DNA of 64,000 nt from PALSA-243 sp963743705 (GCA_963743705.1 CAVUQS010000022.1:1-64000), one strand, 5' to 3'; positions 36,158-45,792 are shown, counted from the first letter of the stretch. Numbers and translations: made by a program. The notes: generated from the letters alone by a model not told the origin.

Positions 36158-37441
36158 TCACTTCTGGAAAGAGGGGCGGACATAATCGCCAAATTCCTTT
36201 TGTAAAACCAGCGCAACCGCGCCACGCAGGCGCGCCAAACCGAAGTCGCCGAAAGCATCGATGCGCGTTGTAAGTGGGCTACGCGCGCTCCGATTGCAAG
36301 ATTCGGCTTTGATTACTTTGAAAACTCTGTTCCAAGACAGCGTTAGATCACCCACCACGACGATTCGCTCCGGCGCCAGCCCGGCAACGATCATGCGCAT
36401 GCCGCGGCCAAGGTAACTGGCCATCGAGCCAAGCGCGGCGGCGGCGCGGTTGTCCCCATGCTCCGCGAGGCATAGCAGATCGTTGAAGCAGATATCTGGG
36501 GCGGCCGGGCCTGATTCCATGTATGCGCGGACCGCGGCGCGATTCGAGGCGTAGACTTCCCAACAGCCGCGCCCGCCGCAACGGCAAAGCGGGCCGTTGG
36601 GGTCGAGGGAAACGTGGGCGAACTCGCCGGCCATTCCGCCGGAACCCCGGACCAATTGTCCGTCGATCAGGATGCCTGTACTGATCACGTCCGACACGGC
36701 GATTACAGCCAAATTGCGGCACGCTTCGAGGCGATGGAACCAACGCGCCGCCAATACGCAGGCATTCGCTCCGGTTTCCAATTCCACTTCTACGCCCGTG
36801 GCTCTCATGATGGGAACGGCCAGATCGAGGCCGCTCCAGGGAGCGCCGGGCGCGGAGCGCGCGCTAGTAGCCGCTTCGTCCAACGGGCCCGGCAGGCTGA
36901 TGCCAATGCCTACAACCTTTCTGCCGTCGCAGCAATCGCGCACGCGCCAAATGGATTGCAGGATCTCATCGGCCGCAACCGCGCGCTCAAGCGGTTTGGC
37001 AATCACATCGCGGGCGATGAACTTACCATCGACGTCGGCGGCGGTGACCGTCGTCTGGCCGGGGCGGACATCTACGCCGACAATGACGCAATTATTCCCG
37101 AGACGGAAGAATACGGGCTGACGTCCGATCGGCAAACGGCCCGAGGTGGCTTCGCTGACCCACGACTCTTCCATCAATTGCTCGACGATCTGCGAGACGG
37201 TGCTGCGTTGGAGGCCGCAGAGACGCGCAATCTCGGCCCGAGAAATGGGCTGATGCGCGCGAATCAGGTTGAGAACCACGCGGCGATTGATGTCGCGCAC
37301 CACGCCATGGCCGCCCTGGCCGGGAAGGGAACGGGGAACAACTGCGTCCAACTCGTTTCCGGATCTCCGCTGGCGGATCTCACGCGCCATGACGGGGAGA
37401 GGAAATCGATCGGACTGTTCCCCGGGCAAACGGTTGAGCAT
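36158..37441 (-). CDS. ROK-family regulator/sugar kinase homologue
   Basis: A 427-residue protein with an N-terminal winged helix (RRVVLNLIRAHQPISRAEIARLCGLQRSTVSQIV, like NagC/XylR), followed by the ROK fold. It keeps the zinc motif CRCGGRGCWE and EFAHV, but the ATP-binding DxGxT of kinases is replaced by GVDVRPGQTTV, so it is more likely a sugar-responsive regulator than an enzyme. Its ATG overlaps the Nif3 stop by one base (TGATG), placing it in the esterase-Nif3 operon. Confidence 0.88.
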   Translation of the reverse strand: MLNRLPGEQSDRFPLPVMAREIRQRRSGNELDAVVPRSLPGQGGHGVVRDINRRVVLNLIRAHQPISRAEIARLCGLQRSTVSQIVEQLMEESWVSEATSGRLPIGRQPVFFRLGNNCVIVGVDVRPGQTTVTAADVDGKFIARDVIAKPLERAVAADEILQSIWRVRDCCDGRKVVGIGISLPGPLDEAATSARSAPGAPWSGLDLAVPIMRATGVEVELETGANACVLAARWFHRLEACRNLAVIAVSDVISTGILIDGQLVRGSGGMAGEFAHVSLDPNGPLCRCGGRGCWEVYASNRAAVRAYMESGPAAPDICFNDLLCLAEHGDNRAAAALGSMASYLGRGMRMIVAGLAPERIVVVGDLTLSWNRVFKVIKAESCNRSARSPLTTRIDAFGDFGLARLRGAVALVLQKEFGDYVRPSFQK

Positions 37442-38346
37442 CACTTCATCGGGTTATCGGGCCGCCAGAAGGGTTCCGCGGCAGCGATAAATTTGACGGG
37501 TGCTTCGGTAATGAAAGTCTTCAGCCATTCCGCGCAATATTTCATGCCCGACTGCTCCGAAACCACATGGCCGAGGACGATCAGAGCTTTCTTCTTGCCG
37601 GAGGAAATCGTATCTTGCGCGTATTCCACCAGCTCCCATTCGTGCGTCTCACCGACAATCAGGACATCGATATCCGGACGCGCCAGCAACGGTATTCCGG
37701 GGAACTGACTCACGTTTCCCCAACTGGCGATGGCGCGACTCACTTTTAGATCGGGGTCGCCAACGACCCGCATGGTGCGTATCTTGAGCTTGGACTCGAT
37801 CTCTTGAGCCAGGTGGGCGAGAGACGTGGCAGGGAGCTCGAAGAGGCGGGGATTCTGTGCATTCGCATATTTTTCCCATCCGAGCTCGCGCGACATTCCG
37901 GTGGCGATTCCATCGGGACGATGACCGTGCCAGTGATCATGGAAATGAAACGACACGATGTTGTTCTTGGCGATGTAATCCAACTTGAATTTGTAGATTT
38001 CATCGTCTTTGATCTGGTCAATAGTGTCGGGGTGAGAGTAAAACGTGGGCTCGTGAGTGACGATCATGTTGGCCCCGGCGGCAGTTGCGCTCTTCAGCAC
38101 ATCCAGCGTGGCCATCATGGTGGTCGCGATCCCTTTAACCGGCGTATCGGCGCTGCCCGCGATGATTCTGTCGACAGTCTGTGCCCGCCAGGGAATGCCG
38201 ACGTTGGTCTTGATCCGCTCGACGACTTGCCCCGCCGTCAAAGTAGCGCCGGGCTCCTGAGCGGCGGCGCCGGCCGCGATTCCCAATCCGGCGCCGGTCA
38301 GAAGCATGCTCCGCCGCGTCACTTTGCTGTCTTCTTGTAGTGACAT
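37441..38346 (-). CDS. Tat-exported Nif3-like (GTP cyclohydrolase I type 2/NIF3) protein
   Basis: A 301-residue member of the Nif3/YbgI family, which binds a dinuclear metal centre. Metal-type residues are in MIVTHEPTFYSH and FHFHDHWHGHRPDG, with a late ALIVLGHVVSEQSG segment. The start at 38346 has a strong ribosome site (GGGGGAGG) and opens a twin-arginine signal (VTRRSMLLTGAGLGIAAGAAAQ). Export is unusual, since characterised relatives are cytosolic. It lies 83 bases after the esterase gene and is translationally coupled to the ROK gene. Confidence 0.8.
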   Translation of the reverse strand: MSLQEDSKVTRRSMLLTGAGLGIAAGAAAQEPGATLTAGQVVERIKTNVGIPWRAQTVDRIIAGSADTPVKGIATTMMATLDVLKSATAAGANMIVTHEPTFYSHPDTIDQIKDDEIYKFKLDYIAKNNIVSFHFHDHWHGHRPDGIATGMSRELGWEKYANAQNPRLFELPATSLAHLAQEIESKLKIRTMRVVGDPDLKVSRAIASWGNVSQFPGIPLLARPDIDVLIVGETHEWELVEYAQDTISSGKKKALIVLGHVVSEQSGMKYCAEWLKTFITEAPVKFIAAAEPFWRPDNPMK

Positions 38347-38429
38347 AATCCTCCCCCGTCCCGCAGACGCAGGACTGGCCGCGACAGTGGCGCGGCCGGG
38401 TTCGCCGCAGAATTCGCTAGTCGGACGGG

Positions 38430-39896
38430 CTACTTGGAACTCTTGAATTCCCGCTGCGCGAAGGCCAGGAAGTACGGCCAATTCGGGTTGGGCGTGTGGC
38501 CGGCGCTATGCTGGCGGAACACCAGGTCGCCTTCCAGGATGCCGGTTTCGATTGGCGGAAAGACAGTGGTTCCGAGATCCTTCTTGCCCAGCAGCTTGTA
38601 GACCGGCCCGGCGCCGACTCCGGCGAGGAAGGTGCCCTTGGCATCCACCCACGCGTCGGAGTGCCCGATGTCGATAGCGGGATCGACGGAGTTACCGGCG
38701 CTGAGAAATACCGGACGCGGAGCGCACATCGCAACCAGCTCGTGAGAGTCGACAGGCATATCGCTCCATTTTTCTGGTCCGGCATATTTCAAGAAGTTAC
38801 CGGCCATCCAATGGTATTCGTTTTCCGCGGCGACATTTTCCACCACTTCGCCCCAGTTACGGCGATGAAGCTTGGCTCCGCCTTCGCCGGAAGAACTAAC
38901 AAAGGCGATAGCGTAGCGTTGATCGTAGGCCATGGTGACAACGGTAGCTTTGCCGTAGCGCGAGTGGCCTTCAATGGCGACGCGCTTGGCATCGACGGTC
39001 TTGTCGGTAGCGAAATAATCCATGGCGCGGTCAGCGCCCCACGCCCACGCGCGCAGTGAACCCCAATCATCGGGCTTGCGCGGCTCGCCTTTGTTCACGA
39101 GGCCGATGATGCCTTTCCTGAGTCCGGCGCCATTGTCGGCTTGGATGCTGCCGGGGTTCAGGCTGGCGAAGCCCCAACCTTTCGCCAACACTTGGGCCTC
39201 CCAACTGGGGCCGGGCTCGGAGCCTTGTTGCGCCGGCGAGGTTGCCGGAATGCCGGTTGGCGCGCCGCCACGGCCCGCGCCGGGGGCTCCGCCGAACACC
39301 ATAATGACGGGCACTGAGCCTTTGGCGTTGGCAGGTGTGCTGAGCCAGAGCTGCATATCCACGGTGACTTGCGGATAAGAGGAGTTATCGACGTGACCGA
39401 TGAGGGTTTTCGTGATCACCGGAACGTCCCCGACGTTCTCATGTTTGGTCTCAGTGACTTCCCATTTCACTTTGGGAAGCACCTTCGGCATGCGGCCGTA
39501 GATTTCGCGATCGAAGTCTTCCACGATTTCGGGGCGGCGCTGATCCCACCACATCTTGGCGCTGGTGACCTTCTTGCCGTTCCTCATGACGAGCGGATCC
39601 GGCAGGTTCGGGTACGGATTCGCTTTGGCTTCGTCGTAATTCGCCGAGCCAAGTTTGCGCGCATCGACCGGAGGCCTGAGCTCGGCGATATGCAACTGGT
39701 CCATCATGTTCTGACGGTCGGCCTTCGACGCCTGTTGGGTGGCGAGTTGTTCGGGTGTGGGTTGGCCACGGCCACCCGGCGCTGCTTTGGCGCCGGCGGG
39801 TTGCTGGGCGGCTTGAAATGCCCGAATCCCAACAGGCGTCACCGCCAGGATAAGACCGGATGCACAAATCGTCACTAGAATCGATCGGTTCTTCAT
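38430..39896 (-). CDS. Exported CE15-like glucuronoyl esterase / acetylxylan esterase homologue
   Basis: A 488-residue secreted alpha/beta hydrolase. A signal peptide (MKNRSILVTICASGLILAVTPVGIRA) and a Gln/Ala/Gly-rich linker precede the domain. The nucleophile is in GHSRYGK, matching the GxSRxGK motif of CE15 glucuronoyl esterases. Other family stretches are WDQRRPEIVEDFDREIYGR and SSGEGGAKLHRRNWGE, and a probable catalytic His is near GHTPNPNWPYF. It would act on ester links in hemicellulose or lignin-carbohydrate complexes. Gly/Arg-rich segments (GAGRGGAPTG) are inserted. It heads the Nif3-ROK operon. The ATG at 39896 starts the signal. Confidence 0.85.
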   Translation of the reverse strand: MKNRSILVTICASGLILAVTPVGIRAFQAAQQPAGAKAAPGGRGQPTPEQLATQQASKADRQNMMDQLHIAELRPPVDARKLGSANYDEAKANPYPNLPDPLVMRNGKKVTSAKMWWDQRRPEIVEDFDREIYGRMPKVLPKVKWEVTETKHENVGDVPVITKTLIGHVDNSSYPQVTVDMQLWLSTPANAKGSVPVIMVFGGAPGAGRGGAPTGIPATSPAQQGSEPGPSWEAQVLAKGWGFASLNPGSIQADNGAGLRKGIIGLVNKGEPRKPDDWGSLRAWAWGADRAMDYFATDKTVDAKRVAIEGHSRYGKATVVTMAYDQRYAIAFVSSSGEGGAKLHRRNWGEVVENVAAENEYHWMAGNFLKYAGPEKWSDMPVDSHELVAMCAPRPVFLSAGNSVDPAIDIGHSDAWVDAKGTFLAGVGAGPVYKLLGKKDLGTTVFPPIETGILEGDLVFRQHSAGHTPNPNWPYFLAFAQREFKSSK

Positions 39897-39983
39897 GGCT
39901 CCTACTCTTCCTCTCTTTTCGGCTACTCTTTCCTGCCCGAAGTCACTTGGAGACTGGCACATGGAAGGGGTTCATTCACGCAA

Positions 39984-40034
39984 TTAGTATGAAGTCCGAA
40001 CTAAAACATAGACCCAATCCAGCGCTTCTGTCAA
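39984..40034 (-). promoter_or_regulatory. Promoter and operator of the esterase operon
   Basis: On the reverse strand, TTGACA (40034-40029) and TATGTT (40010-40005) have an 18-base spacer. Directly after the -10 box lies a 21-bp element, 40004-39984, beginning TTAGTTCGGACTTC and ending ACTAA, with TTAGT/ACTAA as outer inverted arms. A 16-of-21 match to this element lies at the same place in the promoter of the second TonB receptor. The remaining 39897-40170 gap shows no other feature. Confidence 0.55.
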
Positions 40035-40170
40035 GGAAGAATTTACAGATTGTGGGCCCCGGGCGCGAAATCCGGCTTGGAAAATACATTGCGCGACCGG
40101 CAATTACACTTGCGTGGTACGCAACTGAAACCATCCTCCGGCCGCGTGGATTGACAGCAGGGGAACGGGC

Positions 40171-42171
40171 GTGATATCAGTAATCGGCGTTGGCGCAATC
40201 CACGTGGGACGCCTAGGCGAAGTTGCGCGCAGTGGCTCGCTACAGACCGCAACTCGCGCTCTGCTGCCGCTGGTGTTTGCGTGCGGGCTGCAGGCCCAAT
40301 ACGTGGGCAGCATGGTCTGCGCCGAGTGCCATCCCAAAGAAGCGGCATTGCAATCCCGGTCGGCGCACGCCCTGGCTTTGGCGCACGCGCTGGCCGACAA
40401 CCCGGGCGAGTGGGCCTTTGGCGCCGGGCGCAAGGCCATTACCTATGTCAGCCGCACCGACGAAGACTGGTACGTCGAGAAGGGCCTGAGCTTTTACGCA
40501 TCGCAGCAGGGCCTGGCGCCCACGCCGGGACACAGCGGCGCGGCGGATTTGCCGTACCCGGCTCTGGCGCCGGCGGCTTCGGTCGCGCGCTGCTTTCGCT
40601 GCCACTCCACAGGCCAATTGCGCCTGGGCGAGGGCTTCGCGATTGAGCCGGCGGAAAACGGCGTCACCTGCGAAGCGTGCCACGGCCCAGGCGCTGCGCA
40701 TGTGAAGGCGGGCGGCGGAGCGGGGACGATTGGCAATCCCAAGCGGCTGAACGCGGTTGAGCTGAATCAGTTCTGCGGAACCTGCCACCGCAGGCCGCCG
40801 GAGGCAGGCGAAGTGAACGATGGCCGTATCGGGGTCGGCCTGAAATTCGACTGGTCGAACAGTTGGAACACGCGCCATCAGCCGGCCTATCTGAGCCAGT
40901 CTGCGTGCTTTCGCGGCAGCGGGGGCGCGTTGTCGTGCCTGACCTGTCACGATCCGCATGCCTTGGCGGCTGCGCCAGCGAGCTACGACAGCCGGTGCCT
41001 CTCCTGCCACGCCGATGTGAAGCATCGGGCCTCGGTCGTGGGGACGGCCTGCATCAGTTGCCACATGCCCAGCGTTCCGGCGGGAACCGAAATGCGGTTC
41101 ACGAACCACTGGATCGGTGTTTATGCGAAGGGTAATCCGCTGGTTCCCCTGAACACAGGACACGACCTGGCGCCCTTGGTTCTACCAGCGACCGCCGCCG
41201 GCAAGATCGAGCCGCCGAACAGCCCTTCGACCCTGCTGCCACTCTTTGAGGAGGCGGTAGCCCGCCGTCAAGAGCAACTGGGGGCAACCAATCCGAAGAC
41301 GGCACGAAGCGAGGTGACGCTGGGGCTGTTTCTGAAGGAAACCGGGAACCCAGGCGCCGCGGAAAAGCGACTGCGGCAGGCTCTGGAGATCGAGCGCGGC
41401 AACCGGTCAGCGGATGCGCCGGCGACGGCAGAGGAACTGGCCCAAATTCTTCTGACGACCGGGCGACGGCAGCAGGCGGCGGAGCTATTCCGGCAGGCAG
41501 CCGCCGGCGCGGATGCGCGCGTTGCCGCGCAAAGCTATGCCAACCTGGCCAAATTGGACCCCGGAAACGCGGCGGCGTACTACGCAAAGGCAGTTGCAGC
41601 AGAAGAAACGGCCTCGGGGAAGGAAAACCCGCGCGTAGCGACGCAACTGAGCAATCTGGCGCTGGCTCTGCGAGCCAAAGGCGATTTGAAAACTGCGGAG
41701 GCGATGCTGCGGCGCGCTCTGAGCATCCAGGACAACGCTTTCGGCCGCGACCACTATCAAACGGCCACTACCCTGAGTAATCTAGGGACAGTTTTGCAAG
41801 GTTTGGGAAGATTTCAAGACGCGCAGACAATGGAGCGCGAAGCCCTTTCCATTTTCGAGCAAGAGTTGCCCAATAGCCCGGAATTAGCGGCTGTTTGCGC
41901 CAACCTGGCGGATCTTTCGATCGCCGTGCGGGACCGCGAAGGAGCGGCCGGATATCTGCGGCGCGCGATCGCGATCGATGAAGCCGCAGGCGGCGAATCA
42001 TTGGAGCTAGCGGCCGATCTGGCAAGACTCGGATCTCTGCCCGGACAGGGCGAACACAGCGCCGAATCCGGTCAGTTGCTGCGGCGCGCGCTGGCGATTT
42101 ACGAGGCCCGATTGGGCTCCGCAAGCCCGCAGGCGCGCGATATCCGGGCCAAACTTTCGGCCCCGAAATAG
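40171..42171 (+). CDS. Exported heptahaem cytochrome c with long C-terminal TPR array
   Basis: A 666-residue paralogue of the protein at 9929-11497. A leader (ATRALLPLVFACGLQAQ) precedes seven CxxCH haem sites: CAECH, CFRCH, CEACH, CGTCH, CLTCH, CLSCH and CISCH. From about residue 360 to the end it is built of TPR repeats of the kinesin-light-chain/Fis1 type (for example AEAMLRRALSIQDNAFGRDHYQTATTLSNLGTVLQ). The start is a GTG preceded by AGGGGAA; the first 25 residues before the leader are unusual, so a later start is possible. Predicted periplasmic redox scaffold, next to a TonB receptor and a PQQ enzyme. Confidence 0.83.
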   Translation: MISVIGVGAIHVGRLGEVARSGSLQTATRALLPLVFACGLQAQYVGSMVCAECHPKEAALQSRSAHALALAHALADNPGEWAFGAGRKAITYVSRTDEDWYVEKGLSFYASQQGLAPTPGHSGAADLPYPALAPAASVARCFRCHSTGQLRLGEGFAIEPAENGVTCEACHGPGAAHVKAGGGAGTIGNPKRLNAVELNQFCGTCHRRPPEAGEVNDGRIGVGLKFDWSNSWNTRHQPAYLSQSACFRGSGGALSCLTCHDPHALAAAPASYDSRCLSCHADVKHRASVVGTACISCHMPSVPAGTEMRFTNHWIGVYAKGNPLVPLNTGHDLAPLVLPATAAGKIEPPNSPSTLLPLFEEAVARRQEQLGATNPKTARSEVTLGLFLKETGNPGAAEKRLRQALEIERGNRSADAPATAEELAQILLTTGRRQQAAELFRQAAAGADARVAAQSYANLAKLDPGNAAAYYAKAVAAEETASGKENPRVATQLSNLALALRAKGDLKTAEAMLRRALSIQDNAFGRDHYQTATTLSNLGTVLQGLGRFQDAQTMEREALSIFEQELPNSPELAAVCANLADLSIAVRDREGAAGYLRRAIAIDEAAGGESLELAADLARLGSLPGQGEHSAESGQLLRRALAIYEARLGSASPQARDIRAKLSAPK

Positions 42172-42201
42172 GCGGGGTGCGCAACTCGCTTTGTGCTTCG
42201 C

Positions 42202-42220
42202 GCAACCGCAGTTGCTTTTT
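42202..42220 (+). terminator. Rho-independent terminator after the TPR cytochrome
   Basis: GCAAC and GTTGC pair around a four-base loop (CGCA) and are followed at once by five T bases, 30 bases after the stop. The stem is short, but the layout is that of an intrinsic terminator. Confidence 0.5.
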
Positions 42221-42238
42221 ACGCAACTCAAAATTTTG

Positions 42239-42287
42239 TTGACTTGGTCATCAAACCGTGATATCTAAAGTTCGGAGCTCAAACTAA
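42239..42287 (+). promoter_or_regulatory. Promoter and operator of the second TonB receptor
   Basis: TTGACT (42239-42244) and TATCTA (42262-42267) are 17 bases apart. The following 21 bases (42267-42287), beginning AAAGTTCGGAGCTC and ending ACTAA, match the element in the esterase promoter at 16 of 21 positions and at the same offset from the -10 box. This placement over the transcript start suggests a repressor site. Confidence 0.5.
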
Positions 42288-42369
42288 AGTCCGCTGCGCC
42301 TCTGCTTTTCCGCGACTCCAAATATGTGTGAGTCCCGGCTTCTGCGCTTTCGGCGCCATGAGGGAGATT

Positions 42370-45300
42370 ATGAGATCGCGCTTGTTTTTTGTGGTATCTA
42401 ACACCATCTTGTGGTCGTGCGGATATTTGCACGGCCAGACCTTCAGCGCAAATTTAACCGGAATTGTTCAAGATCCAGGCGGGGCTGTTGTGCCCGGCGC
42501 GGCTGCAACGCTAAAGAACCTGGATACCGGCGATCTGCGCAAAACCGTCGCCGATTCCGAAGGCCGGTACAACTTCAACCAAATCTTACCGGCCACATAT
42601 TCACTGAGCGTGACGCAGAACGGGTTCCGCGTCTTCGTGCAAAACGGGATCACCTTGACCGCTAACCAAAGTATGAATTTGGATGTGAAGTTGGTGGTGG
42701 GCGCGGTGACGGAATCGATTGAGGTCAATGCGGCGCCGCCGGTGTTAGACACCCAGACGTCGAACGAATCGAATACCCTGACCAGCTCGATGATGCAGAG
42801 CCTGCCCATGGCGAACCGCGCCGCGCTTTCGCTGGTAGTCGCTGCCGGGGCGGGGGGTTCCTATTCGAGCACGGGTGTTTTCGGACCGGGGGCTAACGAC
42901 GATCAGAACGTGGCCCGATTCAACCTCTATGGAGGCCGGCAGAATTCAACCGCTATCCTGATCGATGGCGTGCCATCCACGGTTGGCGACTGGGGCGGTC
43001 TTCTCACCGAGCCGGGCGCGGATTCCGTGCAGGATATGCAGGTCATCCGAAACAATTATGAGGCGCAATATGGGCGCAGCAGCGCCGGCGTGGTCAACAT
43101 GACCACACGGGGTGGAAGCAACAAGTATCACGGCACCGCCTTCGAATACTTCCGCAACAACGAACTCAACGCCAACGACTTCTGGTCGAATCTGAATGGA
43201 CTGCCCAAAGCCAAGAGTACCAGGAACCAATACGGCGGCAACTTTTCCGGGCCCATCTGGAAACGGCAGCGGCTATTTGGTTTCTTCGGTTACGAACGCT
43301 CGGCTTACGGACAACCTGGAACGCTGACCACGACGCTCCCGACAGTCTTGCAGCGGCAGGGTAATTTTTCGCAAACATTGAATGCCAATGGCACCCAGCA
43401 AGTGATCTACGATCCATCCAGCACGGTCGCCACTTCGACCGCTGGCGTGTTCACGCGGAGTCCGTTTCCCGGAAACGTGATCCCTTCGAATAACTTCGAC
43501 GCTATCGCGAAGAACTACCTGACTTATATTCCGCTACCCGATGTTGCAGGCAACTCCGTCACGCAGGCCAACAATTACTTCAACTCCGGCGTGTCCCGCT
43601 ACACCAACTACCACGCGGATATCCGGGTGGACTATAGCCCCACCGACAAACATTCGTTTTGGTTCAAACTGACCAAGGCTCAGAGCTTCGACACGTACGG
43701 ACCGAATTTTTATCCGCTGGCGGTGGCCACCTACCAGCCGCAGATCCATCCACGAGTCGCGCTAAGCACGGGAGATACTTACGTTCTCAATCCGAGCACG
43801 GTTGTCAACGTAACTCTGGGCGGCGGCCGCTGGTATGAGCATTGGCCCAATCCGTCGCTTGGCTTCAACCTGGCGACTCTGGGCTTCTCGCAAGCCGTGG
43901 CAAATCAGGCGGCAATCGACACCTCGCCGGCGGTGACGATGACGAACTATTCGAATTTCGGCTCAGGCCGCGAACTGCGCCTGCATCGCAACAACTACAA
44001 CGCGCAGATCAACGTCACCAAGAACAAGGGCGCTCACAGCATCAAGTTCGGCTGGACCATGGAGAATCAACAACTGAACAGGTTCGACCAAACGTCCGCC
44101 ACTTTCGGATTTACGCAGCAGCCGACGTCGGGCCCGAATCCGACGACCAACAATGGGCTCACCGGAAATGGCTTTGCTTCCATGCTGCTCGGCGCAGGGA
44201 GCAGCGGAGGCGCCACACTCGCCAACGAGCCGGCGATTACGAATCTGTATTACGCCTGGTATGTGCAGGACGCCTGGAAGGCCACCAAGAACCTGACAAT
44301 CAATTACGGCCTGCGCTACGAAATTCAGCCGGCGCAGACGGAAAGGTTCGACGATCAAGCGTACTTCAATCCGAACGCCGCGAATCCGATCGGGCCGGCG
44401 GCGGGATTGCCTAACTTAAAGGGCGCCGTTCAATACGTTACTTCCTCGAATCGCACACCGTACAATACGCCGTACAATAACTTCGCGCCTCGCTTGGGTA
44501 TCGCGTACCGAATCAGCGATAAGTTGGTGGCGCGCGCCGGTTACGGGATCACTTACACGAGATCGCTTCCAATCTACCTCAATAATCCATCCAACGACGG
44601 ATTTACCACGACGACGCCGTGGGTAACCAGCTTGGACAACGGCATCACGGTCGCGAACCGCTGGGCGAACGCTTTCCCCACCGGGCTCACGCCGATCGTG
44701 GGCTCGGCGAATGGAGCCCTGCAGCAAGTGGGACTTACCGTGAACGAATTCGATAGGTCACGGCCGACTCCCTATATTCAGGAATTCAGCGTCGATCTGC
44801 AGTACTCGCTGGGACGTGATACCGTAGCCGAACTAGGCTATGCCGGAAGCCAGGGAAGAAAATTGATCGAGAACGGCGCTTTCCAGGCCAATCAGCTACC
44901 CGATCAATACCTTTCTTTGGGTAACGCTCTGCTAGCCAATGTTCCCAATCCGTTTTACGGCACGGCTATCGCGACCGGGACGTTATCGGGACCGACGGTA
45001 CAAGCCGGACAGTTGCTGCGGCCATACCCGCAGTATGCCGGCGTTGGCCTGCTGATCACGCCGGGAGCTTCTTCCAGCTTCAACGCGTTGAACTTCAAGA
45101 TCACTCACAGGTTCGCGCAAGGACTCACGATGAGCGCGTCGTATCAATGGTCGAAAGCCATCGATAACGTCTCTGAAGATGGCTCGGGAACCATTCGCGA
45201 TTACAACAACCTGTCGCTGGATCGCTCGATCAGCGGTCACGACGTTCCGCAAAGCGTAGTGCTCAACTACCGGTACGAATTCCCATTCGGTAAGGGAAAA

Positions 45301-45792
45301 TCGTTCGGCGCGAGCATGCCTCGCGCGGTAGACGCCGTGTTTGGTGGGTGGTCCATTGCGGGCGTGTACACCTACCATTCGGGTTTGCCGCTGGCGTTCA
45401 CCGCGACCAACAATACAAATTCGTTCGGCGGCTCGCAAGTCCCGAACATTCTCAACGGCTCTCAGTTGGCGATCGCGAACCCCACTCGTTCGCAGTGGTT
45501 CAACATAGCCGATGTCACCCAGCCGGCCGCATTCACCTACGGAAACGCTCCGCGGTATATCGGCTACGTGCGCGCACAACCGCTCAACCAAATGGATTTC
45601 GGACTCACGAAGACATTTTCCATGCCCTGGGAAAACATTAAGCTGAATCTCCGGGCCGACGCTTTCAACTCATTCAATCACAATCAGTTTTCGGCGCCGT
45701 CGGTCAGTCTTTCCAGCCTGACCTTCGGACAAGTTACCTCGTCGTACAGCACGCCGCGCAACATACAATTGGCTTTGCGATTGATGTTCTAG
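42370..45792 (+). CDS. Oar-like TonB-dependent receptor with carboxypeptidase-regulatory-like N-terminus
   Basis: A 1140-residue outer-membrane receptor. A signal peptide (MRSRLFFVVSNTILWSCGYLHGQ) is followed by the carboxypeptidase-regulatory-like domain (SANLTGIVQDPGGAVVPGAAATLKN), a plug region (AILIDGVPSTVGDW; QDMQVIRNNYEAQYGRSSAGVVNM) and the barrel, ending IQLALRLMF. The ATG at 42370 is chosen because it opens the signal; earlier in-frame starts (42328 GTG, 42358 ATG) add a short unlikely tail. Shared regulation with the esterase operon suggests a plant- or microbial-polysaccharide fragment as ligand; this is inference. It is the second of three such genes in the window. Confidence 0.9.
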   Translation: MRSRLFFVVSNTILWSCGYLHGQTFSANLTGIVQDPGGAVVPGAAATLKNLDTGDLRKTVADSEGRYNFNQILPATYSLSVTQNGFRVFVQNGITLTANQSMNLDVKLVVGAVTESIEVNAAPPVLDTQTSNESNTLTSSMMQSLPMANRAALSLVVAAGAGGSYSSTGVFGPGANDDQNVARFNLYGGRQNSTAILIDGVPSTVGDWGGLLTEPGADSVQDMQVIRNNYEAQYGRSSAGVVNMTTRGGSNKYHGTAFEYFRNNELNANDFWSNLNGLPKAKSTRNQYGGNFSGPIWKRQRLFGFFGYERSAYGQPGTLTTTLPTVLQRQGNFSQTLNANGTQQVIYDPSSTVATSTAGVFTRSPFPGNVIPSNNFDAIAKNYLTYIPLPDVAGNSVTQANNYFNSGVSRYTNYHADIRVDYSPTDKHSFWFKLTKAQSFDTYGPNFYPLAVATYQPQIHPRVALSTGDTYVLNPSTVVNVTLGGGRWYEHWPNPSLGFNLATLGFSQAVANQAAIDTSPAVTMTNYSNFGSGRELRLHRNNYNAQINVTKNKGAHSIKFGWTMENQQLNRFDQTSATFGFTQQPTSGPNPTTNNGLTGNGFASMLLGAGSSGGATLANEPAITNLYYAWYVQDAWKATKNLTINYGLRYEIQPAQTERFDDQAYFNPNAANPIGPAAGLPNLKGAVQYVTSSNRTPYNTPYNNFAPRLGIAYRISDKLVARAGYGITYTRSLPIYLNNPSNDGFTTTTPWVTSLDNGITVANRWANAFPTGLTPIVGSANGALQQVGLTVNEFDRSRPTPYIQEFSVDLQYSLGRDTVAELGYAGSQGRKLIENGAFQANQLPDQYLSLGNALLANVPNPFYGTAIATGTLSGPTVQAGQLLRPYPQYAGVGLLITPGASSSFNALNFKITHRFAQGLTMSASYQWSKAIDNVSEDGSGTIRDYNNLSLDRSISGHDVPQSVVLNYRYEFPFGKGKSFGASMPRAVDAVFGGWSIAGVYTYHSGLPLAFTATNNTNSFGGSQVPNILNGSQLAIANPTRSQWFNIADVTQPAAFTYGNAPRYIGYVRAQPLNQMDFGLTKTFSMPWENIKLNLRADAFNSFNHNQFSAPSVSLSSLTFGQVTSSYSTPRNIQLALRLMF

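Noticed and set aside
36614..37708. 364-codon forward frame
   Set aside because: It is antisense to the ROK and Nif3 genes, which carry clear motifs.
39860..40174. 104-codon forward frame before the second TPR cytochrome
   Set aside because: It crosses the esterase start and its promoter, with no ribosome site or recognisable domain.
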